A program made the position numbers and the translations under genes. A stretch of 64,000 nucleotides of DNA. Source: Gammaproteobacteria bacterium (lineage in GTDB: Bacteria > Pseudomonadota > Gammaproteobacteria > Burkholderiales > Burkholderiaceae_C). The notes beneath the pieces are model-generated. The model ran no database searches, was not told the origin of the DNA, and saw only the letters and a program-made list of their open reading frames with translations. The stretch's first letter is position 1. Each line of letters starts with the position of its first letter. Shown here in pieces: positions 46,753-55,431 of the stretch. The DNA lies in assembly GCA_018815325.1 (NCBI GenBank), contig JAHIYE010000005.1, positions 46,947 to 110,946 on the forward strand, in the 5' to 3' direction.

Positions 46753-48030
46753 TCAGCGCAGACGCAGCGGATCCCGGCGCCGTTCACCATGACTGGGTGA
46801 GGGGGCAGCCTCGGGCTGGGCATAGGGATCGGTCCAGCCGAAGAAGCGGCAGATATCGGCCTTCATGCGGATCGAATCCGCATAGCCCAGCTTGATGAGG
46901 TCCCGGGTAAAAGGCGCCTCGAACAGCAGGTAGCTGGCCAGTACTTCGGCGCGCGAGCTTTGCTTGCCGGACGTGGCGCCCACGCCACCCAGCAGCGAGC
47001 GGATCGCGGCGGGCAGTGCATCAATGTGCCGCGCCGCGATGTCGTCCAGCCGCTCGGAGGGGGCGATGACGAGCAGGTCGATCGGCCGCAGCGCACTGTC
47101 CTTGCGCGCTTCGGGCGGCACCAGCGACATGGTCTGGTTGATGCGGCGGATGCGCTCGATGTCCACCGACATGGCGTCGAGGAAGATGCTGGAGAGCGAG
47201 TGGCCTGCAATCTGGGCCAGCGAAGGGTACTCAAAGCGGGTGTTCATCTGCCGCCGCTCTCGCGACTCCATCATCCGGCCCGCCCCAATGACCAGAATCC
47301 GCTCGGCCCCGAGGTGAATGGCCGGTGCCACGGGGGCGGTCTGCCGCATCGAGCCGTCACCGAAATACTCGTCGCGTCCCTGTATCGTCAGCGGCACGGC
47401 GGGGAAGATGAATGGGATGGCCGATGAGGCCAGCAAATGGTGGTGGGTGATCTTGTCGCGCAGGGCCCGGCGCTGCGAGCGCACCCAGGGCTTGAGGTGC
47501 GCGGCACCCTCAAAAAACGTGAGGTGCTCGCCCGTGCTGTAGCTCGAGGCCGTCACGGCCAGTGCCTGCAGATGGCCTTGCGCCACGAGTTGGGGCAGAC
47601 GCTCCAGCGGCACCATGGTTTTGAGCAACTCTTCCAGTGGTGAGTTGTCCAGCAGCGAGCGGGGTTTCAGGCGCCGCCACTTGGCGATCAGCCAGCCGAG
47701 TGAGAGCAGGCTCAGCCAGCGGGCACCGGTGCGCATGACGCTGAGCACGTCGGACCGGTAGACCTGATGCGCCTCAAAGCCTTTCCAGACGGCCACAATC
47801 TGCCGGATGGCCCGGTCGAAGTCGTCTGCATGGCAGGCCAGTGCGGCTGCATTGATGGCGCCGGCCGAGGTGCCGGTGATGATGTCAAAGGGGTTGCCCG
47901 AGTGGTTCTCGCCACAGGTCAGGCGGATATCTGCAATGGCTTCGAGCACCCCCACCTGGTAGGCGGCACGCGCTCCGCCACCCGTGAGCAGCAGGCCGGC
48001 AGGGGGGAGGGTTGCAGCTTTATCGGGCAT
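46753..48030 (-). CDS. Patatin-like phospholipase
   Basis: A 425-residue patatin-family lipid acyl hydrolase. The oxyanion loop GGGARAAYQVGVLEAI, the nucleophile elbow GTSAGAI with Ser, and the catalytic Asp in DGSMRQ are intact. There is no signal peptide, so it acts in the cytoplasm or is delivered by another route. The last 60 residues are less conserved and end in a basic tail. It faces metG with a 47-base gap and is divergent from apbC across 147 bases. Confidence 0.9.
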   Translation of the reverse strand: MPDKAATLPPAGLLLTGGGARAAYQVGVLEAIADIRLTCGENHSGNPFDIITGTSAGAINAAALACHADDFDRAIRQIVAVWKGFEAHQVYRSDVLSVMRTGARWLSLLSLGWLIAKWRRLKPRSLLDNSPLEELLKTMVPLERLPQLVAQGHLQALAVTASSYSTGEHLTFFEGAAHLKPWVRSQRRALRDKITHHHLLASSAIPFIFPAVPLTIQGRDEYFGDGSMRQTAPVAPAIHLGAERILVIGAGRMMESRERRQMNTRFEYPSLAQIAGHSLSSIFLDAMSVDIERIRRINQTMSLVPPEARKDSALRPIDLLVIAPSERLDDIAARHIDALPAAIRSLLGGVGATSGKQSSRAEVLASYLLFEAPFTRDLIKLGYADSIRMKADICRFFGWTDPYAQPEAAPSPSHGERRRDPLRLR

Positions 48031-48177
48031 CAGGGCATGAAGTGGACAGACCCCCGCTAGTGTGCCGTCATCAGTGTGCAGGCGGTCTACGGGTTAATCC
48101 GGGGACGCAGGGTTTATTTGCCTGAGCACGCAAGGTCTTGTATCTCTTCGCTAGACTACACGCCTCAGGAGTAATCA

Positions 48178-49269
48178 ATGGCAGTCACAGAACAGGCGAT
48201 TTCGGACGCGCTCAAAAGCGTTGTCGACCCCAACACCGGCAAGGACTTCGTGTCCGCCAAGGCCATCAGGAACCTCACCGTCACCGACGGCGATGTGGCC
48301 TTCGATGTGGAGTTGGGTTACCCGGCCAAGAGCCAGATTCCGGGCTTTCGCAAGGCACTCATCGCGGCGGCCAAGGGCGTGGCTGGCGTCGGCAATGTGT
48401 CGGTGAATCTCAGCGTGAAGATCGTGCCGCATGCGGTGCAGCGCGGCGTGCAACTGCTGCCCAAGGTGAAGAACATCGTGGCCGTGGCCTCGGGCAAGGG
48501 CGGCGTGGGCAAGAGCACCACCGCGGTCAACCTCGCACTTGCGCTGGCTGCCGAGGGTGCCAGTGTGGGCCTGCTCGATGCCGACATCTATGGCCCGAGC
48601 GTGCCCATGATGATGGGCATTGACGGCCGGCCCGAGAGTGACGATGGCCAGACCATGGAGCCGCTGGAGAACTACGGCGTGCAGGTCATGTCCATCGGCT
48701 TTCTTGTGGCGCAGGACGAAGCCATGATCTGGCGCGGCCCCATGGCCACTCAGGCACTGGAGCAGCTGTTGCGTCAGACCAACTGGCGCGACCTCGATTA
48801 CCTTATCGTCGACATGCCCCCCGGCACCGGCGACATCCAGCTCACGCTCTCGCAGCGCGTGCCCATGACGGGCGCCGTGGTGGTGACCACGCCGCAGGAC
48901 ATCGCGCTGCTCGATGCCAAAAAGGGCATCAAGATGTTCGAGAAGGTGGGCGTACCCATCCTCGGCATCGTGGAGAACATGGCGGTGCATGTGTGCAGCA
49001 AGTGCGGCCATGTGGAGCACATCTTCGGCGCCGATGGCGGCAAGCGGATGGCCGCCGAGTACAAGATGGACTACCTCGGCGCGCTGCCGCTGGACATGCA
49101 GATCCGTCTGCAGGCCGACAGTGGCAAACCCACGGTGGTGGCCGACCCGGACGGCGAGGTGGCGGGCATCTACAAGACGGTGGCACGCCAGGTGGCAGTG
49201 TCGATCGCGGCAAAGAACAAGGACTTTTCCTCGAAATTTCCGTCCATCACGATCTCCAAGGGCACCTGA
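48178..49269 (+). CDS. apbC: Iron-sulfur cluster carrier protein (Mrp/ApbC)
   Basis: P-loop ATPase that binds and transfers 4Fe-4S clusters. The 363 residues begin with a MIP18-like domain (to about 90), then the deviant Walker A GKGGVGKST, Walker A' LDADIYGPSVP, and the cluster-binding CSKCG near residue 270. Its supply of Fe-S clusters would suit the Fe-S-rich formate dehydrogenase genes that follow, but the gene is generally conserved without them. A DUF3305 gene starts 83 bases on. Confidence 0.94.
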   Translation: MAVTEQAISDALKSVVDPNTGKDFVSAKAIRNLTVTDGDVAFDVELGYPAKSQIPGFRKALIAAAKGVAGVGNVSVNLSVKIVPHAVQRGVQLLPKVKNIVAVASGKGGVGKSTTAVNLALALAAEGASVGLLDADIYGPSVPMMMGIDGRPESDDGQTMEPLENYGVQVMSIGFLVAQDEAMIWRGPMATQALEQLLRQTNWRDLDYLIVDMPPGTGDIQLTLSQRVPMTGAVVVTTPQDIALLDAKKGIKMFEKVGVPILGIVENMAVHVCSKCGHVEHIFGADGGKRMAAEYKMDYLGALPLDMQIRLQADSGKPTVVADPDGEVAGIYKTVARQVAVSIAAKNKDFSSKFPSITISKGT

Positions 49270-49352
49270 TGCTGCTCTGGCAGTTGCATGCTGCCGGAGG
49301 GCGACAACCCTGCCTGGATGTGGGTCAAATCCAAAGCGTTACAGTGTCCTGA

Positions 49353-49913
49353 ATGAGCCAAGCCCGACCTTCCATCGATGTTGCCGTCGTGATGCGCAAA
49401 GAGCGCATCGACGGACCCGCAAGCCGCTGGCAGCCCTGGCGCTGGGTGCTGGCCGATGTGGTGCAGGATGAACCTGGCTTTGGCCGCGAGCCTCGCCTGC
49501 TCTACAAAAATGATAGCGAGGAGCGCTGGCTGCATCCGGGCTTCAAGGTCGAATTGTTCAAGGATGATGCCGAGGGCTATTACCTTAACGCCACCACGCC
49601 GGCGCCCTGCTGGTTCGTGATGTGGCGCATGGAAGAGGAAGCCTCGATCACGGACGAACCCGTGGCCAAGCCCGAACGCGTGACCGTGAGTTACCACGAC
49701 GCCGGGCGCTGGCTCGATGCGCAGGAGACGATCGAGCAGGTGCCGGCACCGCCGCACATCGTCGAATGGATGCAGGCCTTTGTCGATGCGCATTATGTGC
49801 CCGAGCCCAAGCGGCGCCAGCGGCCCGAGAGCTTCAAGCCGTTGACGGACCGCTTCGGCAAACCTGCCGTGGTGACGACCGAAAAGAAGCGGGGCGGTGG
49901 TGGCCATGGCTGA
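49353..49913 (+). CDS. DUF3305 protein, formate-dehydrogenase-linked
   Basis: A 186-residue soluble protein of the DUF3305 family. The opening VAVVMRKERIDGPASRW, the PGFKVELFKDDAEGYYLN region and the CWFVMWRME strand mark it. The family is found beside respiratory formate dehydrogenase genes; no activity is assigned. The start follows a 83-base gap from apbC. It overlaps the DUF3306 gene by eight bases, so their products may act together. Confidence 0.87.
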   Translation: MSQARPSIDVAVVMRKERIDGPASRWQPWRWVLADVVQDEPGFGREPRLLYKNDSEERWLHPGFKVELFKDDAEGYYLNATTPAPCWFVMWRMEEEASITDEPVAKPERVTVSYHDAGRWLDAQETIEQVPAPPHIVEWMQAFVDAHYVPEPKRRQRPESFKPLTDRFGKPAVVTTEKKRGGGGHG

Positions 49914-50583
49914 CGGTATTCTCGGACGCTGGTCACGCCGCAAGGCAAATGCCCGTGAGGGCAAGCCGCTGGAGGAACCAGCACCGGAGGCAAAGGCCAC
50001 ACCTGTTGCCTCCCAGGCGCTTGCGCCGGCGTCACAAGACCGTGCTGATGCGCTTGAACCGGTCGCCATGGAGCCGGAAGCGCCACCCCCCACACTGGAA
50101 GATGTCGGGCGACTCACCTCCGAGTCCGATTTCAAGCCCTTTGTCGCGCGAGGTGTCAGTCCCGACGTGAAGAACGCGGCGATGAAAAAACTGTTCGCTG
50201 ACCCCCACTACAACGTGATGGACGGGCTGGACATCTACATTGACGATTACTCGCTGCCTGACCCTCTGCCCAAATCCATGATCCGGCAGATGGCCAGTGC
50301 CCAGTTTCTCGACCTGTTCGACGAACAGAAAAACGCCCAGGCCAGGGCGCTAGGGGAAGCTGCGGATTCCCCCGCAGACCATTCCGTGGCAGAGTCTCCA
50401 GCCATCAGCCAAGAACCGACAGCCAAACCGCCCACCGCCACGGCGCCCGCCCTGAGCGCTGGGCCAGAATCCGAGCCCCCGAGGGGCCAAACACCTGACA
50501 CAGCAGACCATGCCAACTCTGATTTGCGATTGCAACAAGACCATGCCGCTGGCGCCGAAGATCCTCGGCGCCGCACTGAATGA
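49906..50583 (+). CDS. DUF3306 protein, formate-dehydrogenase-linked
   Basis: A 225-residue DUF3306 family protein. The middle region (SDFKPFVARGVSPDVKNAAMKKLFADPHYN and MDGLDIYIDDY, about 65-125) is the conserved block; the ends are Pro/Ala/Glu-rich and disordered-looking. The ATG at 49906 (MADGILGRW) is preferred over the GTG at 49897. It overlaps DUF3305 by eight bases and the ferredoxin gene by 74. The function is unknown, apart from repeated co-occurrence with formate dehydrogenase. Confidence 0.87.
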   Translation: MADGILGRWSRRKANAREGKPLEEPAPEAKATPVASQALAPASQDRADALEPVAMEPEAPPPTLEDVGRLTSESDFKPFVARGVSPDVKNAAMKKLFADPHYNVMDGLDIYIDDYSLPDPLPKSMIRQMASAQFLDLFDEQKNAQARALGEAADSPADHSVAESPAISQEPTAKPPTATAPALSAGPESEPPRGQTPDTADHANSDLRLQQDHAAGAEDPRRRTE

Positions 50584-52594
50584 AGAGCTGACACTGCATA
50601 CCACGCTGTGTCGCCGCGAGGCCGGTGCGTTTGTACAGGCCATCCAGTCGGGCGAGGATGTCGTCGTTGCCTGTACCCAGGAAAAGCGATTGTTCTCCGA
50701 GCTCGGTGAGCAGACGCAAGGCGCGGTTTCGCCCATCCATTTCGTCAACATCCGCGAAACCGGCGGCTGGAGCAAGGATGCGTCCAAGGCCATGCCCAAG
50801 CTCGCGGCCCTGCTGGCGGCGGCCCACCTGCCCGAAGCTGAACCTGTTCCCACCGTGAGCTACAAAAGCGCAGGCCGGTTGCTCATCATCGGCCAGCTGG
50901 ATGCTGCGGAGCAGGCGGCTGACTGGCTGTCGGATGCGCTCGATGTCACGCTGTTTGTCCAGGGAGCTGGCGCACAGGGCGGTACGCAGGAGCGACGCTA
51001 TCCGGTGCTCTCGGGACAGGTCAAGGGCCTGACGGGCTGGCTCGGCGCGTTCGAACTCAAGTGGCAACGCAACAACCCGATCGATCTGGACCTGTGTACA
51101 CGCTGTAACGCCTGTATTGCCGCCTGCCCTGAAGACGCGATTGGCCTGGACTACCAGGTGGACGCTGCGCGTTGCCAGTCGCACAGGGTGTGCGTGAAGG
51201 CCTGCGGTGTGGCCGGCGCCATTGATTTCAGCCGTGAGCCAGAGGATATGAGCGAGCAGTTCGACCTCGTGCTCGATCTGCGCAGCACACCCGCCTTCAG
51301 CCAGCATGCCTTGCCCCAGGGCTACTTCCGCTGGGCGGACAAGGACCCCAAGACGCTGATTCAGTTGCGTGGTCTGGTGGGGGAGTTCGAAAAGCCCAAG
51401 TTTTTCCTCTACAAGCAAAAGCTCTGCGCCCACAGCCGTAACGCCAAGACCGGTTGCAACGCCTGCATCGACGTCTGCTCGGCTTCGGCCATCAGCAGCG
51501 AACGCGAGCGCCAGCAGATCAAGGTCAATCCCAATCTGTGCGTGGGTTGCGGCGCCTGCACCACGGTCTGCCCGAGCGGCGCGCTGACCTATGCCTACCC
51601 GCGCGCAAGCGAGCAGGGGGTGCGCATCAAGACCCTGCTGACCACCTATGCCCGTGCCGGCGGCAAGCAGGCGGCGCTGCTGCTGCACAGCCAGGAAGCC
51701 GGTGCCCGCCAGATCGAGGACCTGGGCCGTGCAGCCCGGCTCGACGCTGACACCCACGGTGTGCCTGCCCGCGTGATGCCGCTGGCACTGTGGCACACCT
51801 CGTCGGTGGGGCTGGAGTTGTGGCTTACCGCCATTGCCTACGGTGCTTCACAGGTGTGGGTGCTGATGACCGATGAGGAGGCGCCCCAGTACCGCACGGC
51901 GGTGCAGGCTCAGATGGATGTTGCGCAGGCCATTCTCCATGGGCTTGGCTACACGGGTGAGCACTTCAGGATTCTGGAGGCACGTGATGCGCGCGACCTC
52001 GCGGCCCTTGATACCCAGTTGCAGGCGGCACCCGCCCAGTGCGTCACCCGCACGGCAGGCTTTGCCGTGCAGGCCGACAAGCGGGCCACGCTGGAGCTGG
52101 TCCTCGATCACCTGGTGGAGCATGCACCCCAGCATCCCGAGGTGATTGCCCTGCCCGCGCTGGGTTCGCCCCTGGGGGCGCTGGCGATCAACAAGGAGAC
52201 CTGCACCCTGTGCCTGAGCTGCGTGAGCGCCTGCCCGGCCAGTGCCCTGCAGGACAACCCGCAGGCGCCCCAGCTCAAGTTCATCGAGAAGAACTGTGTG
52301 CAGTGCGGCTTGTGCGTCAAGACCTGCCCGGAGCAGGCGCTGTCGCTGGTACCCCAGTTGCGCTTGACGCCCCAGCGCAAGGAGGCCGTGGTCATCAACG
52401 AGATGCAGCCCTACAGCTGCGTGCGTTGCGGCAAGCCCTTTGGCACGCTCAAGGCCATCGAGGGCATGCTGGGCAAACTGGCGGGTCATGCCATGTTCCA
52501 GGGCCCGGCACTTGAGCGCCTGAAGATGTGCGGCGACTGCCGGGTGATCGACATTTACTCGTCCGAGAACGAATCCAGGATCACCGACCTGTGA
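50510..52594 (+). CDS. Multi-cluster 4Fe-4S ferredoxin-like protein, formate-dehydrogenase-linked
   Basis: A 694-residue protein with at least four ferredoxin-type clusters: CTRCNACIAACPEDA, a C-rich group ending GCNACIDVC, CVGCGACTTVCPSGA, and the pair CTLCLSCVSACPASA plus CVQCGLCVKTCPEQA near the C-terminus, with further pairs CVRC and CGDC. The N-terminal ICDCNKTMPL is the family opening. It may carry electrons for formate dehydrogenase or assist maturation; neither is proven. It begins 74 bases inside the DUF3306 gene, a long overlap. Confidence 0.88.
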   Translation: MPTLICDCNKTMPLAPKILGAALNEELTLHTTLCRREAGAFVQAIQSGEDVVVACTQEKRLFSELGEQTQGAVSPIHFVNIRETGGWSKDASKAMPKLAALLAAAHLPEAEPVPTVSYKSAGRLLIIGQLDAAEQAADWLSDALDVTLFVQGAGAQGGTQERRYPVLSGQVKGLTGWLGAFELKWQRNNPIDLDLCTRCNACIAACPEDAIGLDYQVDAARCQSHRVCVKACGVAGAIDFSREPEDMSEQFDLVLDLRSTPAFSQHALPQGYFRWADKDPKTLIQLRGLVGEFEKPKFFLYKQKLCAHSRNAKTGCNACIDVCSASAISSERERQQIKVNPNLCVGCGACTTVCPSGALTYAYPRASEQGVRIKTLLTTYARAGGKQAALLLHSQEAGARQIEDLGRAARLDADTHGVPARVMPLALWHTSSVGLELWLTAIAYGASQVWVLMTDEEAPQYRTAVQAQMDVAQAILHGLGYTGEHFRILEARDARDLAALDTQLQAAPAQCVTRTAGFAVQADKRATLELVLDHLVEHAPQHPEVIALPALGSPLGALAINKETCTLCLSCVSACPASALQDNPQAPQLKFIEKNCVQCGLCVKTCPEQALSLVPQLRLTPQRKEAVVINEMQPYSCVRCGKPFGTLKAIEGMLGKLAGHAMFQGPALERLKMCGDCRVIDIYSSENESRITDL

Positions 52595-52649
52595 TCCATC
52601 ACGCTTGCCACACCTGTATTGACAACGGCCAAGCCGGAGAGAAACATTT

Positions 52650-53294
52650 ATGAGTACGAAATCGGCCACCGAATCTGCCCTGTCCATGCCGCCAGCTTCC
52701 TCTGCGCTGGACGAGGAAACTGCGCGCGCAGAACTGTATGGCCTGCTGGCGGCGCTGTATTACGCGCCTCCCGAGCCTGAATTGCTGGCGCAGCTGCGTG
52801 TCGCCGTGACCGAGGCACCAGCTGCCGGAGGCTTTCTGGAAGAGCCCTGGCGTGAACTCGTCGGTGTGGCACGCGAGCTGGACGACGAGGCCCTCCGTCT
52901 GGAATACAACGCCTTGTTTGGTGGCATAGGCAAGCCGGAGGTCTACCTGTACGGCTCGCATTTCCTGAGCGGCTTTCTCAATGAGAAGCCGCTGGCCAGG
53001 CTGCGCACCGATCTGACCCGCCTGGGGCTGGCGCGCGACGAGACCATGTCAGAGACCGAGGACCACTTTGCCTATGCCTGCGAAGTCATGCGCTTTCTGA
53101 TTGCCGGCGACAACGTGGAGGTGGCCAACCTCACGAACCAGAAGGCATTTTTTGCAGACCATGTGCAACCCTGGGTCAACCAGATGTGCGAGGCCATCAC
53201 GGCCCACCACAAGGCCAGGTTCTATGCCAGGCTGGCCACGTTCACCCAGGCCTTTATCAGTGTCGAGGCCCAGGGCTTCGACATGCTGGATTGA
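52650..53294 (+). CDS. TorD/DmsD-family chaperone for formate dehydrogenase
   Basis: A 214-residue all-helical chaperone of the TorD/DmsD family, which guides molybdenum-cofactor insertion and Tat export of the partner oxidoreductase. The family signature is seen in LRLEYNALFGGIGKPEVYLYGSHFLSG-like motif (LEYNALFGG and YGSHFLSGFLNEKPL) and DHFAYACEVMRFL. The Tat-exported FDH alpha subunit at 57485 is the likely client. It follows the ferredoxin gene by 55 bases and converges on the kinase gene with 7 bases between stops. Confidence 0.9.
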   Translation: MSTKSATESALSMPPASSALDEETARAELYGLLAALYYAPPEPELLAQLRVAVTEAPAAGGFLEEPWRELVGVARELDDEALRLEYNALFGGIGKPEVYLYGSHFLSGFLNEKPLARLRTDLTRLGLARDETMSETEDHFAYACEVMRFLIAGDNVEVANLTNQKAFFADHVQPWVNQMCEAITAHHKARFYARLATFTQAFISVEAQGFDMLD

Positions 53295-53301
53295 TCGCAA
53301 C

Positions 53302-55431
53302 TCAACCCCGGCCGTGACTGGCCGGGCCTGACTTGTTGGCTGGCACCTGCGGTTCGCACAGCAGCCAGATGCTGAACACCGCACCGTCCACGTCTTCTCC
53401 GCGTTCGCGCCGGTTCGCCGCCGTGATGCTGCCGCCATAGCGCTCCACCAGCCCCTGACTGATCCACAAGCCCAGACCATTGCCGTCGTTCTTGTTGGTG
53501 AAGAAAGGCCGGAACAGTTTATCGCGCACGTCGGGGCTCAGCCCGGCTCCGGTATCGGCCACCTCGATGACCACGCCGGGCGCGCCTGTGGCATCGGTGT
53601 CCTCATGCGTGCGCAGGCAGAGCGTGCCGCCCTGGGGCATGGCCTGGATCGCATTGATCAGCAGGTTGATGACGACCTGTTGCAACTCCTGCCGGTTGAA
53701 GCCTACTGGCGGTGTGTTGTTCAGTTCGCGCACGATGTCGATGCGGGTGTGGCCGAGCAGATGGCCGACCAGTACCAGGCAGTCTGCCAGCGTGCGGTTG
53801 ACGTCAAGGGCCTCGACATAGCCGGCGTACTCGGTCGGGCGCGCGTATTGCAGCAGCTGGGTCACGATCAGCCGCATGCGCTCGACCTGTTGGTCCAGCA
53901 GTCTGAACTCTGAGGCCACAGGCTGTGCCGCCAGTCCCAGCATCTCGCGCATCAAATCCAGATTGCCCTGGATGACGGCAATCGGGTTGTTGATCTCGTG
54001 CGCGATGCTGGCGGTGAGCTGGCCGATGGCTGCGAGCTTTTCAGACTTGACCAGTTGCTGCTGTGCCTGCTGCAGCGAGGCATTGCTTTGTGCCAGTTCG
54101 TGGGTGCGCTCGACCACCTTGGCATCGAGTTCCTGGGCCCAGCGCTGCAGCACGTCGGTCTTGTCGGCAATCACGTTGAGCAACTGGTCCAGGTGGTTGG
54201 ACAGGGCGCCGATTTCATCGAGCGCTTCCACTTCGCCCACGCGCGCGCCGGTGTTGCCTTCCTCGACCAGCTGCATGGTGCGGTTCATGCGTTCAACTGG
54301 ACGGAAGATGCTGCGCGCCCAGCGCAGCGAGAACACCGCGGCGAGCGCCATCACGACCATGAAGATGCCCACGATCAGCGCCAGCATGCCGTACTTGACG
54401 AGACGGAACGGCTTTTCGAGGTAACCCACATAGAGCATGCCCACCCGGTCGCCACGCGAATCCAGCAGCGGTTCATAAGCCGACATGTACCAGTCGTTCA
54501 CCACAAAGGCGCGGTCCAGCCAGGTGCTGCCGCGCTCCAGCACGGCGTCGCGCACGGCCTGCGAGACCCGTGTGCCGATGGCACGCTGGTCCTGGAACAG
54601 GCGCACATTGGTGGTGATGCGCACGTCTTCCATGAACAGGGTGGCCGTCCCATGGCTGTCGAAGGGCAGCGAGCCCTCCGGGTAGACGATGCGGTTGATA
54701 TGGTCGATCAGGCCGAGGTTCTGGTTCAGCAGCACGCCGGCCCTCAGATACGCCTGGATTTCACCAGCAGGCCCGTAAACCGGGGTGGTGGCCAGCATGA
54801 CCAGGGCCCTGTCTTCGACGGTGCGCTGGGTCGGGCTGGCGCTGCGCGTGGCGATCAGGGGGATGTGGATGCGTGGTGCCAGGTGCGGCGCCATGTCTAG
54901 CAGGTCGCTGGCACTGAGCAAGGCGAGACTGGCCTGTTCCTGCTCACCTGTGCTGGCCACCGAAGGCGTTCTGGGCTGCCCGTGCGGCAACAGCTGGACG
55001 CTTGAGTCCTTGGGTACTGGCCAGTCTGCTGTGAGCAGGCGGCCGTCGGGGCGGTAGAGGTTGATGAAGTCGAAGTCGAGCCGTTCGCGCGCATCCGCCA
55101 GCAGGCTTTTGAGCTTGCCCAGATCATGGCGGTTCAAGGCCAGGTGCAGGGAATGCGACGCGCTGACGGCCTGCGTGCCGGAGCCCACCTGCCCCAGCAC
55201 CTGGTCGAAATAGCCGCGTGCCACGGCCAGGTCGCTGCGCACCTTGGTGATCAGCAGGCGGTCATAGGCGGCATTGCCCCAGATCACCAGAGAGCCGACG
55301 AGCAGGGGGAACACCACCAGCAAGGGCAGCAGTGCCATGGCCAGCAGCTTGTTGCGGATCGAGTGGGTGATCCAGCGCGGCGTCAGCAGGGCCAGCAAGG
55401 CCGAGACCTGTCGTTTCACGACAAGGCCCAC
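53302..55431 (-). CDS. Membrane sensor histidine kinase of the FDH regulatory pair
   Basis: A 709-residue sensor kinase. Two membrane helices (about 30-52 and 335-360) flank a large periplasmic dCache-like sensor domain; HAMP (about 365-415), a coiled coil and the HisKA domain (SIAHEINNPIAVIQGN, His in IAHEIN) and an ATPase domain (VVINLLINAIQAM, DTGAGLSP, GNGLGLWISQ) follow. It overlaps its response regulator by 16 bases. The signal is probably a small molecule bound in the periplasm; formate is an attractive guess from the neighbours. A weak hairpin lies across its stop. Confidence 0.9.
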   Translation of the reverse strand: MGLVVKRQVSALLALLTPRWITHSIRNKLLAMALLPLLVVFPLLVGSLVIWGNAAYDRLLITKVRSDLAVARGYFDQVLGQVGSGTQAVSASHSLHLALNRHDLGKLKSLLADARERLDFDFINLYRPDGRLLTADWPVPKDSSVQLLPHGQPRTPSVASTGEQEQASLALLSASDLLDMAPHLAPRIHIPLIATRSASPTQRTVEDRALVMLATTPVYGPAGEIQAYLRAGVLLNQNLGLIDHINRIVYPEGSLPFDSHGTATLFMEDVRITTNVRLFQDQRAIGTRVSQAVRDAVLERGSTWLDRAFVVNDWYMSAYEPLLDSRGDRVGMLYVGYLEKPFRLVKYGMLALIVGIFMVVMALAAVFSLRWARSIFRPVERMNRTMQLVEEGNTGARVGEVEALDEIGALSNHLDQLLNVIADKTDVLQRWAQELDAKVVERTHELAQSNASLQQAQQQLVKSEKLAAIGQLTASIAHEINNPIAVIQGNLDLMREMLGLAAQPVASEFRLLDQQVERMRLIVTQLLQYARPTEYAGYVEALDVNRTLADCLVLVGHLLGHTRIDIVRELNNTPPVGFNRQELQQVVINLLINAIQAMPQGGTLCLRTHEDTDATGAPGVVIEVADTGAGLSPDVRDKLFRPFFTNKNDGNGLGLWISQGLVERYGGSITAANRRERGEDVDGAVFSIWLLCEPQVPANKSGPASHGRG

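Noticed and set aside
49508..49525. Further short-element copies near ATGATAGCG in DUF3305 and near 35594
   Set aside because: Only the first block is similar; the second, third and fourth blocks are not at the required spacing.
53307..53326. Hairpin at the converging stops of the TorD-type and kinase genes as a terminator
   Set aside because: The stem is good but no T-tract follows in either direction, so it is not listed.
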